Assembly (NCBI GenBank): GCA_004145795.1
Contig: SEIO01000015.1
Location: forward strand, 1 to 64,000
Length of the DNA stretch: 64,000 bases
Direction: 5' to 3'
Source: Lentibacillus lipolyticus
GTDB taxonomy: Bacteria > Bacillota > Bacilli > Bacillales > Amphibacillaceae
Below the pieces are notes generated by a model. The model did no database searches, had not been told where the DNA came from, and worked only from the letters and a program-made list of their open reading frames with translations. Positions 16,538 to 25,786 of the stretch are shown one piece after another. Position 1 is the stretch's first letter. Each line of letters begins with the position of its first letter. The position numbers were made by a program, and so were the translations under genes.

Positions 16538-16723
16538 ATGACAATGATTTTTCCATTTTACGCAGTTTTTATTTTGCTCATTTTTAATTCATTGACATAC
16601 CAATTCTGCATGAAAATGGAGATGAAAGAAAGAAAACAATCAACCATGTTCCGTGTCATTAATGTTATGATTTTGATATTATTGGTATCCTCTTATATGA
16701 AAGTAATGAATGCAACTATATAA
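16538..16723 (+). CDS. Small membrane protein of unknown function
   Basis: 61 residues with two hydrophobic segments, about 3-22 and 39-55, separated by a charged loop (KMEMKERKQS). AAGGGGG stands 8 bases before the ATG. It precedes prsA by 83 bases and may share transcripts with it. I do not recognise the family. The strong ribosome binding site, position in a conserved neighbourhood and membrane-protein composition make it likely real. Confidence 0.65.
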   Translation: MTMIFPFYAVFILLIFNSLTYQFCMKMEMKERKQSTMFRVINVMILILLVSSYMKVMNATI

Positions 16724-16740
16724 GTCATCATTTCGTATGA

Positions 16741-16768
16741 TTGCTTAAATGTGGTATAGTTAGATAAT
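16741..16768 (+). promoter_or_regulatory. Probable prsA promoter
   Basis: TTGCTT (16741-16746) with GATAAT (16763-16768) at 16 bases; alternatively an extended -10 TGG-TATAGT at 16752-16760. One of the two probably serves prsA. Confidence 0.45.
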
Positions 16769-16806
16769 AATCAATGCATGTTAAAATGAAACAGGAGTGG
16801 GAAAAT

Positions 16807-17697
16807 ATGAAAAAAGTAGCTATTGCCGTAACGCTGACAGCAAGCATCTTTACACTCGCCGCTTGTAATTCAGGTGAAGGAGATTCAGAAGTTATCGCTG
16901 AAACGAATGCAGGCAACATTACGAAGGATGAATTCTACCAGGAGTTAAAGGACCGTTATGGAGAGTCCGTTCTCCAAGAATTGGTCACGGTGGAAGTATT
17001 GAACGATAAATACGATGTTTCCGACAAGCAGATTGACAAGGAAGTACAGAATGTAAAAGATCAGCTTGGTGATCAGTTCCAATCCGTCCTGCAACGCCAG
17101 GGTTTTAAAGATGAACAAGCATTCCGCAAAATGCTCCGACTCAGCCTTCTGCAGGAAGAAGCTGTAGCTGAAGACATGGATATATCTAAAAAAGAACTGA
17201 AAGAAAAATACGAACGGATGAAAACAGAGATAAAGGCAAAACACATTCTAGTCGACAAGGAAGAGACAGCGAAAGAAGTTAAGAAAAAGTTGGAGAACGG
17301 CGGAGACTTTGCAGACCTGGCCAAAGAGTACTCTACAGATAAAGCATCCGCTGAAAATGGCGGAGATCTCGGATATTTCTCTACCGGAAAAATGGTCCCT
17401 GCGTTTGAGGACAAAGCCTACAGCATGGAAAAAGGTGAGGTCAGCGACCCGGTTAAGACCGAGCACGGCTATCACATTATTAAAGTGACGGACAAGCGTG
17501 AAAAAGAAGAAGACATTGGTTCATTCGAGGACAATAAAAACAACATACGCCGCGAAATTATTAACCAAAATATGGACGTGCAAAAAGCCCGTGAAAAAGT
17601 CACTAAACTGCTGAATGAAGCAGATATTGACGTGAAGGCAGAGGGGCTGGAAAATATATTTGCCCAGCAAGCTTCCTCTAAGAAAAAGGAAAACTAA
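16807..17697 (+). CDS. prsA: Foldase lipoprotein PrsA (parvulin peptidyl-prolyl isomerase)
   Basis: Extracytoplasmic foldase that helps secreted proteins fold after Sec export. 296 residues. Lipobox LAAC with lipidated C20, an N-terminal chaperone-like part (about 30-125), a parvulin isomerase domain (about 130-225; KAKHILVDKEETAKEV, GGDFADLAKEYSTDKASAENGGDLG... and HGYHIIKV) and a charged C-terminal helix. The start at 16807 follows AGGAG; the longer frame has no leader logic. Followed by a strong terminator. EcsAB and YhaH neighbours link this locus to secretion, as in B. subtilis. Confidence 0.95.
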   Translation: MKKVAIAVTLTASIFTLAACNSGEGDSEVIAETNAGNITKDEFYQELKDRYGESVLQELVTVEVLNDKYDVSDKQIDKEVQNVKDQLGDQFQSVLQRQGFKDEQAFRKMLRLSLLQEEAVAEDMDISKKELKEKYERMKTEIKAKHILVDKEETAKEVKKKLENGGDFADLAKEYSTDKASAENGGDLGYFSTGKMVPAFEDKAYSMEKGEVSDPVKTEHGYHIIKVTDKREKEEDIGSFEDNKNNIRREIINQNMDVQKAREKVTKLLNEADIDVKAEGLENIFAQQASSKKKEN

Positions 17698-17703
17698 GGA
17701 ACC

Positions 17704-17746
17704 AAAAAAAGACGAATCCTTGATTTAAAAAGGATTCGTCTTTTTT
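17704..17746 (+). terminator. Terminator of prsA (bidirectional)
   Basis: Stem AAAAAAGACGAATCCTT / AAGGATTCGTCTTTTTT, nearly perfect, A and T runs on both sides. Confidence 0.85.
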
Positions 17747-17816
17747 GGCATAAGTCAACTAGGGCTTTCGCCATTAAGGCTTGGCGGATCAGCCATATTG
17801 GTAAGCTGCTATTCTT

Positions 17817-18017
17817 CTAATGGGATGGCTGCCGCTGTTTTTGTTCCTGCCGTTGCTCCCTCTCCCGTCTGATCCGATCAATATAGATTTTGCCTTCCTG
17901 TTCAATATAGTGTTTTTCCAGTTTTCGTTCGGCCCGCATCGCCCTGAAGGCCATATATCCGCTCAAAAAGATGAAAAGGATCATCATAAAAACCCACCAA
18001 GGCAGTCCAAGAATCAT
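17817..18017 (-). CDS. yhaL: YhaL-family small membrane protein
   Basis: 66 residues: an N-terminal membrane helix (about 4-24, WWVFMMILFIFLSGYMAF) followed by a charged helix rich in Arg, Glu and Gln. AAGGGGGC precedes the ATG. The family is linked to sporulation in B. subtilis annotation, with no known molecular role. Position beside prsA and yhaM is the same as in B. subtilis. Confidence 0.85.
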   Translation of the reverse strand: MILGLPWWVFMMILFIFLSGYMAFRAMRAERKLEKHYIEQEGKIYIDRIRREREQRQEQKQRQPSH

Positions 18018-18097
18018 ACATATGCCCCCTTGTCCATAAATCTATTATATATATATGAACAACGAGGCAGAATCATTCCAGTTATTTTTCTAGTTAC

Positions 18098-19042
18098 CTA
18101 GTTTTCAAACGATGGTTTATAAAAGGATCGATTATCAAGTGCAAATAACCGCTCCGTAAATTCACCTGGATTAACCTTGGCAAGTGCCCTGTTCAGCATA
18201 TGCATACGTGCATCAGCCAGATCTATTAAATGCAGCAACTCAGCTTCCCGGATTAGTGGCGGTTTAGGACTTCCCCACTCTGCTTTGCCGTGATGGGATA
18301 GGATTAAATGCTGCAGAACCAATACTTCTTCCCCATCGATTTGCAGTTCTTTTGCCACATTTCCGATTTCCTCCACCATTAATGGGATATGCCCCATCAA
18401 TTTCCCCTCCAATGTATAGGAAGTGGTAACAACGCCGGACAATTCCTTCACCTTTCCAAGGTCATGCAGGATGACGCCCGCATACAGCAAATCCCTGTTT
18501 GTTTCCGGATACAAGGTGTGCATATTCCGCGCCAATTCCAGCATGCTGACAATATGATGGGCCAGTCCAGACACATATTCATGGTGATTTTTTGCCGCGG
18601 CCGGGTATGTCAGCAGTTTTTCCTGGTGCTTTTTAACAAGCGCACGGACCATACGCTGCAATGATGGGTTTTCCATTTCAAAAATGGCCTCTGTCAACTT
18701 ATCCATCAGGACTTCCTTTTCCACCGGGGCTTTCGCAATGAAATCCGACACCTGCACATTATCAGCTGCGCTGGTCGGACGGATGGAGAAGATTTTCAAC
18801 TGTGGCTTGCCGCGGAACTGACTAAGTTCCCCGGAAAGCCTGACAATTTGTTCTGCCACAAAAACTTCTTCATCCTCTTTCGTAATATCCCACAATTTTG
18901 CTTCAATCTCACCTGTTGCATCCCTGAGAATCAGTGTCAGAAATGGTTTCCCATTGCTGGCAACCCCTCTGGAAGAAGACTTAATCAAAATAAATTCATC
19001 AAATGCATCCCCAATACTGTAATGGCCTATTCCCTTTTTCAA
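18098..19042 (-). CDS. yhaM: 3'-5' exoribonuclease YhaM
   Basis: Cytoplasmic 3'-5' exonuclease acting on RNA and single-stranded DNA. 314 residues, exactly the B. subtilis length. OB fold at about 15-95 (IEAKLWDI), then an HD domain (about 145-290) with metal ligands in [26 protein letters not shown] and DLADARMH. Start is TTG at 19042: GGGGGGA stands 6 bases before it; the frame further upstream would put that site inside the gene. Ends in NRSFYKPSF as in homologues. Confidence 0.93.
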   Translation of the reverse strand: MKKGIGHYSIGDAFDEFILIKSSSRGVASNGKPFLTLILRDATGEIEAKLWDITKEDEEVFVAEQIVRLSGELSQFRGKPQLKIFSIRPTSAADNVQVSDFIAKAPVEKEVLMDKLTEAIFEMENPSLQRMVRALVKKHQEKLLTYPAAAKNHHEYVSGLAHHIVSMLELARNMHTLYPETNRDLLYAGVILHDLGKVKELSGVVTTSYTLEGKLMGHIPLMVEEIGNVAKELQIDGEEVLVLQHLILSHHGKAEWGSPKPPLIREAELLHLIDLADARMHMLNRALAKVNPGEFTERLFALDNRSFYKPSFEN

Positions 19043-19063
19043 TTCACTTCCCCCCAATGAAGT

Positions 19064-19092
19064 AAAAAGGATTGATCAAAAAGTATCAATCC
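19064..19092 (-). terminator. Terminator of the second GbsR-type gene
   Basis: Minus strand stem GGATTGAT / ATCAATCC then five T. It overlaps the stop of the gene at 19086 and separates it from yhaM. Confidence 0.7.
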
Positions 19093-19664
19093 GTCACTTC
19101 GCCGTTCTCATCTTCATCGTGTCTTGGCAAGTATTTAAATATCTCGCCTGAATCAACCAGCTGAATAAAATCCATTAGCCACTTATAATATTTCTTGGCG
19201 TATTCCAGCCTGTCGATATCGCGTTCAATCTTATCACGCAGCTCCTGATCTTCTGTTTTTCGCAGAAGTTTTCGGAGTTCGTGTATTGCCTCATCCGCTT
19301 CTTCGATATTTGTTTCTGTATGATGGCGCCAGCGGTTGGCAAACAAAGATGTGAACGACTTATACCAGTCCTCTTCTGACTGATACAAGTCTTTTCGTAT
19401 CCCCCTTCGGAATGTGGATTCAACCATTTTCATATCCGACAGGGCACGTACACCTGTGGACATGCTGGTTTTGCTCATTTCCAGGGCGTTGCGCATATCA
19501 TCCAGTGTCATCGGTTCATCTGAAAAATACAGAACACCATATAAACGTCCTACAGAGGAAGTAATACCGTATAAGTTCATGTTTTTAGCGATCACCTGGA
19601 TGAACTTTTCAATTGTCTCTTCATGCTTTATTGCTTCAATGGAAGTATTTTCGTCGTTCTGCAT
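19086..19664 (-). CDS. GbsR/MarR-type transcriptional regulator
   Basis: 192 residues; winged-helix regulator of the GbsR family, longer than the one at 14817. DNA-binding region around MTLDDMRNALEMSKTSMSTGVRALSD with wing STFRRGIRKDLYQ; the aromatic motif ANRWRHHTE fits the ligand region of GbsR. The C-terminal helices carry a charged coil. The start at 19664 has GGAGGG 7 bases upstream; 19679 would swallow it. In B. subtilis GbsR controls choline-to-glycine betaine genes and opuB, but no gbsAB is nearby here, so the target is unknown. The operons at 14.3 kb and 55.9 kb are candidates. Confidence 0.8.
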   Translation of the reverse strand: MQNDENTSIEAIKHEETIEKFIQVIAKNMNLYGITSSVGRLYGVLYFSDEPMTLDDMRNALEMSKTSMSTGVRALSDMKMVESTFRRGIRKDLYQSEEDWYKSFTSLFANRWRHHTETNIEEADEAIHELRKLLRKTEDQELRDKIERDIDRLEYAKKYYKWLMDFIQLVDSGEIFKYLPRHDEDENGEVTD

Positions 19665-19739
19665 TGGAATTCCCTCCATATGCTTTCCTACATTTTTTAT
19701 AACTGCAAAACAGCCTTCCGTTTACCTGAAATTAGTTTA

Positions 19740-22703
19740 TCATTTATGACAGGGGAATGCGAAACTTTTGGAATCGATCCGAATCACATTCGCTGCTGCT
19801 TCCATAACATCCGGTTTGCATGTGAACAAAATAATCTGCTGCTGTTTGGAAACCTCGGACAGTAATGCAGCCATTCGCTTTGTCCGGGCAGGGTCAAAAT
19901 GAACAAAGGCATCATCAATAATGAAAGGCAACCGATGTTTTTGGCTCATCACTTCACTTATTCCCAATCTTAGAGATACATATAACTGATCAACCGTCCC
20001 CTGTGATAATTCATTCACATCATATCGAATGCCATCATGGGCTTCCACCTGAAATGGCTGGTTTTCTCCCGGCGGATAAATCTTATCGTATACCGCTCCT
20101 GTGAGCAAGCGAAAATAACGTGTTGTCTTTTCAATGACCTGCTCTAAATAGTTCCGGCGATAGTTGCGCTTCGTTTCGGTGAGCATTTCTTTGGCTGATT
20201 GAAGAACGGCCCATTCTTCCGCCAAGTTTTCCAGTTTCTCCAGTTCTGCTGTATACCGATGCAAAGTGTCAGAATATGATTCCGATGACTCCAAACCAGA
20301 CAAATCTGCTTGTATGTCTGCCCGCTCTTGCCGTTTTTGTTCCAGCTTCTGCTCGATTTCCTCGATACGGTATGATGTTGTTTCATATGCTGATTCGAGT
20401 GTACGCTCGTCCGGGATCTCCATAACAGGTAAAGTCTCATACTCATCCCCTGGCAATATTCTAGCCAGCTGATCGCCCAATTCAGACATTTTTGCGGAAT
20501 AATTCTGCTTTTCTTCCAACTGTTTTCCCTTTGCGAGAAACGCTTCTTCTGTATACGTCCCAGCCATGTTCATCAAATTAGCAATTTCCTCATCAAATAC
20601 ACGCACCTTTTGCCGCACTTCCCGCTGCTTTGCCTCGGTCTCGTTCATCCATTGATCATACTGCGCAATCCTAGCTAGTCCATCCCGGTACGCCTGCAAC
20701 ACGTTCTCCATTTTAGTTACTTTTTCCGCAACCGATTTGCCGGTCGTTTCCCAGTTCATGTCAAGGAAAAATTGATTGACCCGTTCTTCAAAGCACCTGT
20801 TTTTCTGTCGTTGCTGTTCGCTATTTTGTTTTTGCTGTTCTTTATCGCGCTGCAAATCAAGCACACGTTTAAGCGGGTGAAAAAGTGCCGGCCAGTATGT
20901 AGTATCCATCCGTTTCAGAAATGGATACTGACTATACTGTTCTGTTATCTGTTTTTGCAAACGAATCTCCCGCTGGTTCAGCCCAGACTGCTTTTCCTCC
21001 CATTTCAAAAAAGCCATCTCATTCGAACGTAATTTGTCCTGGATGACCGACAATTCCTGTTTTAGCGCCTCATTATCTGCAAGGTTCTGTTCCGCAGCTT
21101 GTTTTTCCGATTCGCTTACTTGATTGGCTACATGTTTTTTGGGGACAAGCATCTGCTCTAACTCTCGGCGGGAACGCTTCCCTGCTGTCCATTGTCCAAT
21201 CGATGCTGCCAAAATAACACCAGCCATGCCTGCTAAAAACATACGGTCTGCCAAGAATGCAACTGCAGTAATGATGACTGCTGCAATCATTCCGCTGGCA
21301 AGCCAAGCTGCGGCTTGTTTTTCTTTCTTGTTATTCAGCTGCTGCAAGTGTTTCGTTCGTTCACCCTGATCATCAAGCATTTGTTGCTGCCGGTGATACT
21401 GGTCAACCGTTTCCTGCAGGATTTTTTCCTGCTCTTTATCTGCCAAAGAAGCTTGAAGCTTATCTTTTTGCACGTGCAGATATTCTTCCTCTTTCAGCAA
21501 TTGCCGATGTTCGTCCTCCAGCTGTTCCTTGGTCACCAGCAGTTGATCGGCATCATTTTTTAATTTATTCCACGTCTTTTCCACGGAAAACGGCAACTGC
21601 AACCATTGCAAATCGTCGACAGAAATTCCGGCATCCAGCTGTTTTAATTCCATTTGCATTTGCCATTCTAGTTTTTGAATTGTTTTTTCATACCTGTCCA
21701 GTTCTTTTTGCCCGTCCAGCCATTGTTGTTTTTGTTCCAAAATCGACTCAAGCTGTCCATAAACCGCCTGATCATAAAAACCTTTCCAGATGGCATCCCG
21801 GTTGGCGGCATACTCGTCCAGGCTATGCTGAAGCACGGATAATTCGCTTCTGATTGGGGTCACTTGCTGGTTAAGCTGTTCAAACCGATTGATGCCCTGT
21901 TCAGGAAAAAACAGCGGATCAGGGTACATTGCCAACTGCTGCTTAACGTGCTGGTATTCTTTCAGGATGGGCAGCGCCTGCCGTTGTTTCTCCAGCCGGA
22001 AGACGGCATCTTTTGCCTCATTTCGTTCATCCTGCAGCGCTCGAAGTTCATCACTCAGCTGTTGGAACGCCTCCTTTTTGTCCCGGTATGCCCCTTCTGT
22101 TTCCTGGTGCTGCTGTAATGATTGAAACAGTGTATCTACTGTGGCAAGCTGCTGATTTATTTCCGGTTTCTTGCCAAATGGCTTGAACAGCTCACCCAAT
22201 TGTGCATCCAGCCGCTTTTCCAGCGCGTAAATGCTATTCGAACCGGTCATGCCAATACCGAGCAGCACTTCGCCCAAATCCTCTTCCCGTATATTGCGAA
22301 TGTCAAGCAGGTCGACTGCTGAAAAAGAAAAAATGGATTGGTACGTTTCTTTCGTCATCCCTTGCAACCGGTCCTGAAGCCACATTTCATCATGCTCCTG
22401 GCCATCTGGCGTATAGCAGACTGCTTTGCCATTCCGCACGTCATCCATGCGCTCGATGACAAACTCACCGGCGTCATGGTCATCCACCACTAATCTTCCG
22501 CCCATTTTCCCACTCGTTTTCGGCTTGTACCCGGCCCGTTTTTTGGGCGGCATGCCAAAAAGCATGAATAATAGAAACTGCTGAATGGTGGTTTTCCCCG
22601 ATTCATTGTCACCATACATGCAAATGAACTGTTCATCGGTGAAATCAATCGTATAGTCGACCCATTTTCCAAAGCCAAAAATGGTTGCGCTTTTTATATG
22701 CAC
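19740..22703 (-). CDS. yhaN: SbcC/RecF-type AAA ATPase YhaN
   Basis: Large SMC-like ATPase, the partner of the YhaO nuclease. 987 residues. N-terminal half ATPase with Walker A YGDNESGKTT, long coiled coils (about 190-460 and 540-800) broken by a hydrophobic hairpin (AAAWLASGMIAAVIITAVAFLADRMF region, two membrane-like segments), and C-terminal signature LSQGTVDQLYVSLRLG and Walker B LPFIIDDAFVHFD. Start is GTG at 22703 with GGGGGTG 6 bases upstream, one base after the yhaO stop; an earlier frame start lies inside yhaO. The pair resembles SbcCD/Rad50-Mre11 and probably processes DNA ends. Confidence 0.9.
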   Translation of the reverse strand: MHIKSATIFGFGKWVDYTIDFTDEQFICMYGDNESGKTTIQQFLLFMLFGMPPKKRAGYKPKTSGKMGGRLVVDDHDAGEFVIERMDDVRNGKAVCYTPDGQEHDEMWLQDRLQGMTKETYQSIFSFSAVDLLDIRNIREEDLGEVLLGIGMTGSNSIYALEKRLDAQLGELFKPFGKKPEINQQLATVDTLFQSLQQHQETEGAYRDKKEAFQQLSDELRALQDERNEAKDAVFRLEKQRQALPILKEYQHVKQQLAMYPDPLFFPEQGINRFEQLNQQVTPIRSELSVLQHSLDEYAANRDAIWKGFYDQAVYGQLESILEQKQQWLDGQKELDRYEKTIQKLEWQMQMELKQLDAGISVDDLQWLQLPFSVEKTWNKLKNDADQLLVTKEQLEDEHRQLLKEEEYLHVQKDKLQASLADKEQEKILQETVDQYHRQQQMLDDQGERTKHLQQLNNKKEKQAAAWLASGMIAAVIITAVAFLADRMFLAGMAGVILAASIGQWTAGKRSRRELEQMLVPKKHVANQVSESEKQAAEQNLADNEALKQELSVIQDKLRSNEMAFLKWEEKQSGLNQREIRLQKQITEQYSQYPFLKRMDTTYWPALFHPLKRVLDLQRDKEQQKQNSEQQRQKNRCFEERVNQFFLDMNWETTGKSVAEKVTKMENVLQAYRDGLARIAQYDQWMNETEAKQREVRQKVRVFDEEIANLMNMAGTYTEEAFLAKGKQLEEKQNYSAKMSELGDQLARILPGDEYETLPVMEIPDERTLESAYETTSYRIEEIEQKLEQKRQERADIQADLSGLESSESYSDTLHRYTAELEKLENLAEEWAVLQSAKEMLTETKRNYRRNYLEQVIEKTTRYFRLLTGAVYDKIYPPGENQPFQVEAHDGIRYDVNELSQGTVDQLYVSLRLGISEVMSQKHRLPFIIDDAFVHFDPARTKRMAALLSEVSKQQQIILFTCKPDVMEAAANVIRIDSKSFAFPCHK

Positions 22704-22704
22704 A

Positions 22705-23934
22705 TTATTCACCCCCACGATGCAAGAGCTCATCGATGAGCAGCTGCTTAGCTTTCTCTTTTACCCGCTGTTCCTGCTCTAATGACATTGCCTGTACAAA
22801 TTTTTTTGCTTGCCGATGCCGGAAAAGTTCATCAAGGTAAGGCTGGATGGACGCCTCATCTGCATGCCGGAGCAATTCCCCGGCAAAATGACTGCTTTCT
22901 TTCAGTCTTCCAAACGGATCCTGTTTTGATCTGGAAAGCTCTGACCTGTAAATATATGTCCAGTTATTCTGGTACATCAGCGTTTCATTCACAAGTTGCA
23001 CGATATCTTCCGCCGCCTGCTTCCACTCCCAAAAATTGGCGTGCACTCCTGTCAATACGAGGTGAACCAATTCGGGACCAGTCTGTGCTTTCGTGTCTTC
23101 TATTTTTTGCAAGATTACTCGCTCAAGCTGATGAGCTTCCTCACATCCAGAAATATTGACAGACAGCTTCCTGAACAGAATCGAGTGGAGCGGCAGAAAT
23201 GTCAGTTCCATACCCTTGTCTGATAGCACCACATGGTAGCAGCCTTTTGGCCCTGATTCCTTACTGCTTCTGCCTTGAATATTGCCGGGATAAATAACTG
23301 GTGGCTCCTCCTTCAATATTTCCCGCTGGTGGATATGTCCAAGAGCCCAATAGTCAAAATCCTTCCTGGTTAAATCGGTCAGGTGAAACGGTGCATACAC
23401 GTCATGATCGGTATTACTGTAGACGCTCCCGTGCAGCATCGCAATATGGTAAGGAATGGTTTCGGATACCGGTTCATATTCCTTTGCCTTTTCTGCTGTT
23501 ACCGAACGGCTTTCATAGCTGAATCCGTAAATCGCAGCCAGTGTTTCATCATTCCTTGCATAGGTAAAATGGGTAACTGCCTCACTTGAAAATATAAATA
23601 CATTATCCGGGTATGTTATTGGATGATAATTACCGGACAAGAAATCGTGATTCCCGTGCAACATGTATACGTTTATATGATGGTGCTGCAGTTTTTCAAA
23701 CGCATGCCGAAGCCGGACTTGGGCTTTCAGACTTTGTTTTTCGTTATCGAATAAGTCCCCGGCTAAAAGTACAAAATCCACCTGTTTATCAATGGCAGAC
23801 TGTACAAGACGGTCTAGCGCCTCGAATGTACTGTTTTTCACCTTATGGAAAACAGCTTCAGGTATATGTGACAACCCCTTAAACGGACTGTCCAGATGTA
23901 AATCCGCAGCATGGATAAACGATAGTTCGCCCAT
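22705..23934 (-). CDS. yhaO: DNA repair exonuclease YhaO (SbcD/Mre11-like)
   Basis: Calcineurin-like metallophosphoesterase of the SbcD type. 409 residues. Metal motifs in order: DLHLD (about 11-15), GDLFD, GNHD, a histidine in MLHGS, and GHIHQRE. The C-terminal part (about 280-409) is the capping and ATPase-contact region. AGGGGG stands 4 bases before the ATG. It is directly upstream of yhaN with one base between them, so the two are co-translated, as expected for a complex. Confidence 0.92.
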   Translation of the reverse strand: MGELSFIHAADLHLDSPFKGLSHIPEAVFHKVKNSTFEALDRLVQSAIDKQVDFVLLAGDLFDNEKQSLKAQVRLRHAFEKLQHHHINVYMLHGNHDFLSGNYHPITYPDNVFIFSSEAVTHFTYARNDETLAAIYGFSYESRSVTAEKAKEYEPVSETIPYHIAMLHGSVYSNTDHDVYAPFHLTDLTRKDFDYWALGHIHQREILKEEPPVIYPGNIQGRSSKESGPKGCYHVVLSDKGMELTFLPLHSILFRKLSVNISGCEEAHQLERVILQKIEDTKAQTGPELVHLVLTGVHANFWEWKQAAEDIVQLVNETLMYQNNWTYIYRSELSRSKQDPFGRLKESSHFAGELLRHADEASIQPYLDELFRHRQAKKFVQAMSLEQEQRVKEKAKQLLIDELLHRGGE

Positions 23935-24153
23935 AGATCCCCCTGCTTCCTGTCGAACATTTTATTTCCTTTTATTTTACCAAACTGTTGGAGCGAATGC
24001 ACGTTCGAAACGATTAGTAACATGGAGGTCATTTCACTTCTCTTCTTCCCCCTTTTATGATACGTTTTTATTAAAGAATAGTTTCAATATTAGGTAACAT
24101 TCATAGGGGACTTGTAACCGTTGGAGCAAATGAATAGTCAGGAGGGGCCCAAA

Positions 24154-24339
24154 ATGAAAACATATGCATTGACTGTGTTTGACAAAACTGGGGAGAAATT
24201 GCTTGACGAGTCGTTCGAAGCTGCCAGTAACGATGAGGCCAAAAATATCGGCCAGAAACGGCTTGCCGAAAAAGGGTACAGCGAATACACCCACCGCTGT
24301 GTCTCACCGGATGCAAAACTTGTACTGTTTCATCGTTAA
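24154..24339 (+). CDS. YhzD-like small protein
   Basis: 61 residues, beginning KTYALTVFDKTGEKLLDES after the ATG. Soluble, alpha/beta composition, with a C-terminal stretch THRCVSPDAKLVLFHR. AGGAGG is 7 bases before the ATG. It resembles B. subtilis YhzD, which lies in the same neighbourhood. Function unknown. Confidence 0.7.
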   Translation: MKTYALTVFDKTGEKLLDESFEAASNDEAKNIGQKRLAEKGYSEYTHRCVSPDAKLVLFHR

Positions 24340-24373
24340 ACAGGTTCACACTGCCACAATCGAATACCAAGAC

Positions 24374-24419
24374 AAAAAAGGTGGCACCGGTTTTTCAAGT
24401 AAAGTGCCACCCTTTCTTT
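24374..24419. terminator. Bidirectional terminator
   Basis: Stem GGTGGCAC / GTGCCACC with six A on the left and CTTTCTTT on the right; between the YhzD-like gene and the converging YhaR gene. Confidence 0.7.
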
Positions 24420-24449
24420 GCGATTCTATGAACGAAGGGGGAAATAAAC

Positions 24450-25220
24450 TTACTTCCCTTTAAATACAGGTTTACGTTTGTCGATAAATGCCTGTACACC
24501 TTCCTGATGGTCCTCTGTATTCCGGAGCGTCCACTGTGCCTTTTGCTCTGCTTGCAAATATTCGTTCAGTGTTTCTACGTTGTTCTGATGATAAATGGCT
24601 TTCGTTTGCAGCATGGATTGAATCGGCGAGGCCAGAATCTGTTCCGCTAAACGGGAAGCTTCTGCCAAAGTATCCTCCTCAGCCAGGACATCGATCAGCC
24701 CCATCGCTTTGGCTTCTGGTCCCTGAACCAGTTCCTTGCTCCAGATAAATTGCTTTGCCCGCTGTGTACCAATCCGCTCGCGCAGCCAGAAATGGCCGCC
24801 TCCATCCGGTGCCAGGCCAATCCCTATAAACAGCATGCCCAGTTTCGACTCTTGCCCAGCGACTACATAATCAGCAGTCAGTGCCAAACTAAGCCCGAGG
24901 CCGGCGGCAGAACCATGAACAGCCGAAATGACAATCTTTGGCATCATGTACAACTTCCGAATAATCTGCCCAATCATTCCCATCACTTCTTCATAGTAAG
25001 CTTTGTCAGCAAATTCACCCAACATTGCCATATCCCCGCCAGCACTGAATGCCTTTCCTTTTCCGGTCAGGATAACGACCTGATCATCCGTCTTTTCTGC
25101 CTGCCCAACAACATCAAGCAGGTCTGTCAGCATTTCCTTGTTTAATGCATTGTATTTATCCGGCCGGTTCAAGTGGATATAGAATATGCTGTCCTTTCGT
25201 TCATATAATACGGTGTCCAT
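24450..25220 (-). CDS. yhaR: Crotonase-family enzyme YhaR (enoyl-CoA hydratase/isomerase-like)
   Basis: CoA-binding enzyme of the crotonase superfamily. 256 residues; oxyanion-hole stretches FSAGGDM and VHGSAAGLG are present. The two glutamates of a true enoyl-CoA hydratase are missing: GGGCELA reads GLGLSLA, and the GxPE position reads GMLF. Instead it has GLAPDGGG, with an aspartate where PaaG-type isomerases have theirs. It is therefore more likely an isomerase or another crotonase reaction. AAAGGAGATG precedes the ATG. The place after yhaO/yhaN matches B. subtilis yhaR. Confidence 0.8.
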   Translation of the reverse strand: MDTVLYERKDSIFYIHLNRPDKYNALNKEMLTDLLDVVGQAEKTDDQVVILTGKGKAFSAGGDMAMLGEFADKAYYEEVMGMIGQIIRKLYMMPKIVISAVHGSAAGLGLSLALTADYVVAGQESKLGMLFIGIGLAPDGGGHFWLRERIGTQRAKQFIWSKELVQGPEAKAMGLIDVLAEEDTLAEASRLAEQILASPIQSMLQTKAIYHQNNVETLNEYLQAEQKAQWTLRNTEDHQEGVQAFIDKRKPVFKGK

Positions 25221-25296
25221 GAGCAGTCATCTCCTTTGTAATCGTTAACATATTATATAAATTCGCCAACAGCATATAAAATCCTGCCCCGGAATT

Positions 25297-25332
25297 AAAA
25301 AAAAGCCCGCTGCACATAGTTGCCACGGACTG
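25297..25332 (-). terminator. Probable terminator of yheA
   Basis: Imperfect stem AGTCCGTGGCAAC / GTGCAGCGGGCT on the minus strand followed by eight T. Confidence 0.55.
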
Positions 25333-25340
25333 TTTACATT

Positions 25341-25703
25341 TTATTCGTTTGTCTCTTCTTCCGGATTCCCATACAATTCTTCCAGCGGTTTCGTAATAAT
25401 CCGGCTGATATCATTGATGACGACATTCAGACGCTGTTCTTCTTCCATCAATTTAGAAATATCCTCATGCTGCTGGACCAACTCAACCACTTTTCGTGCC
25501 TGCTCCACTTCTTCCTCAGAAATTTCCTGGCCCTGCATCTGCTTTTCCTGTAATTCCATCTGTGTATTCCTGAAATTATCAAACATTTGCTTCGCATTAG
25601 GATCAGCCATGACGGCCTCATAAGATTCCTGCAAGTTCTTGAATTCATCACTGTTGCGAATCGCCTGTTCCAAATCGTACGCGCTATCATAAATATTAGC
25701 CAC
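25341..25703 (-). CDS. yheA: YlbF/YheA-family protein YheA
   Basis: 120 residues, almost wholly helical (UPF0342). Same family as YlbF and YmcA (RicF, RicA), which act as partners of RNase Y, but YheA itself has no proven role. NIYDSAYDLEQAIR at the start and ITKPLEELYG near the end are family hallmarks. Start is GTG at 25703 with AAGGAGG 8 bases upstream; the longer frame would include that site. Confidence 0.88.
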   Translation of the reverse strand: MANIYDSAYDLEQAIRNSDEFKNLQESYEAVMADPNAKQMFDNFRNTQMELQEKQMQGQEISEEEVEQARKVVELVQQHEDISKLMEEEQRLNVVINDISRIITKPLEELYGNPEEETNE

Positions 25704-25786
25704 GAAAAGTTCCTCCTTCATTTTCAACTAAATTAACTATAACAAACGTTAGAACGCATGTATACCATAAGAAAACAAGCTGTATC

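Noticed and set aside
19740-23934. Anti-phage defence system (nuclease plus SMC-like ATPase)
   Set aside because: Sequence and gene order match the conserved YhaO/YhaN housekeeping pair of Bacillus; there are no neighbouring defence genes.
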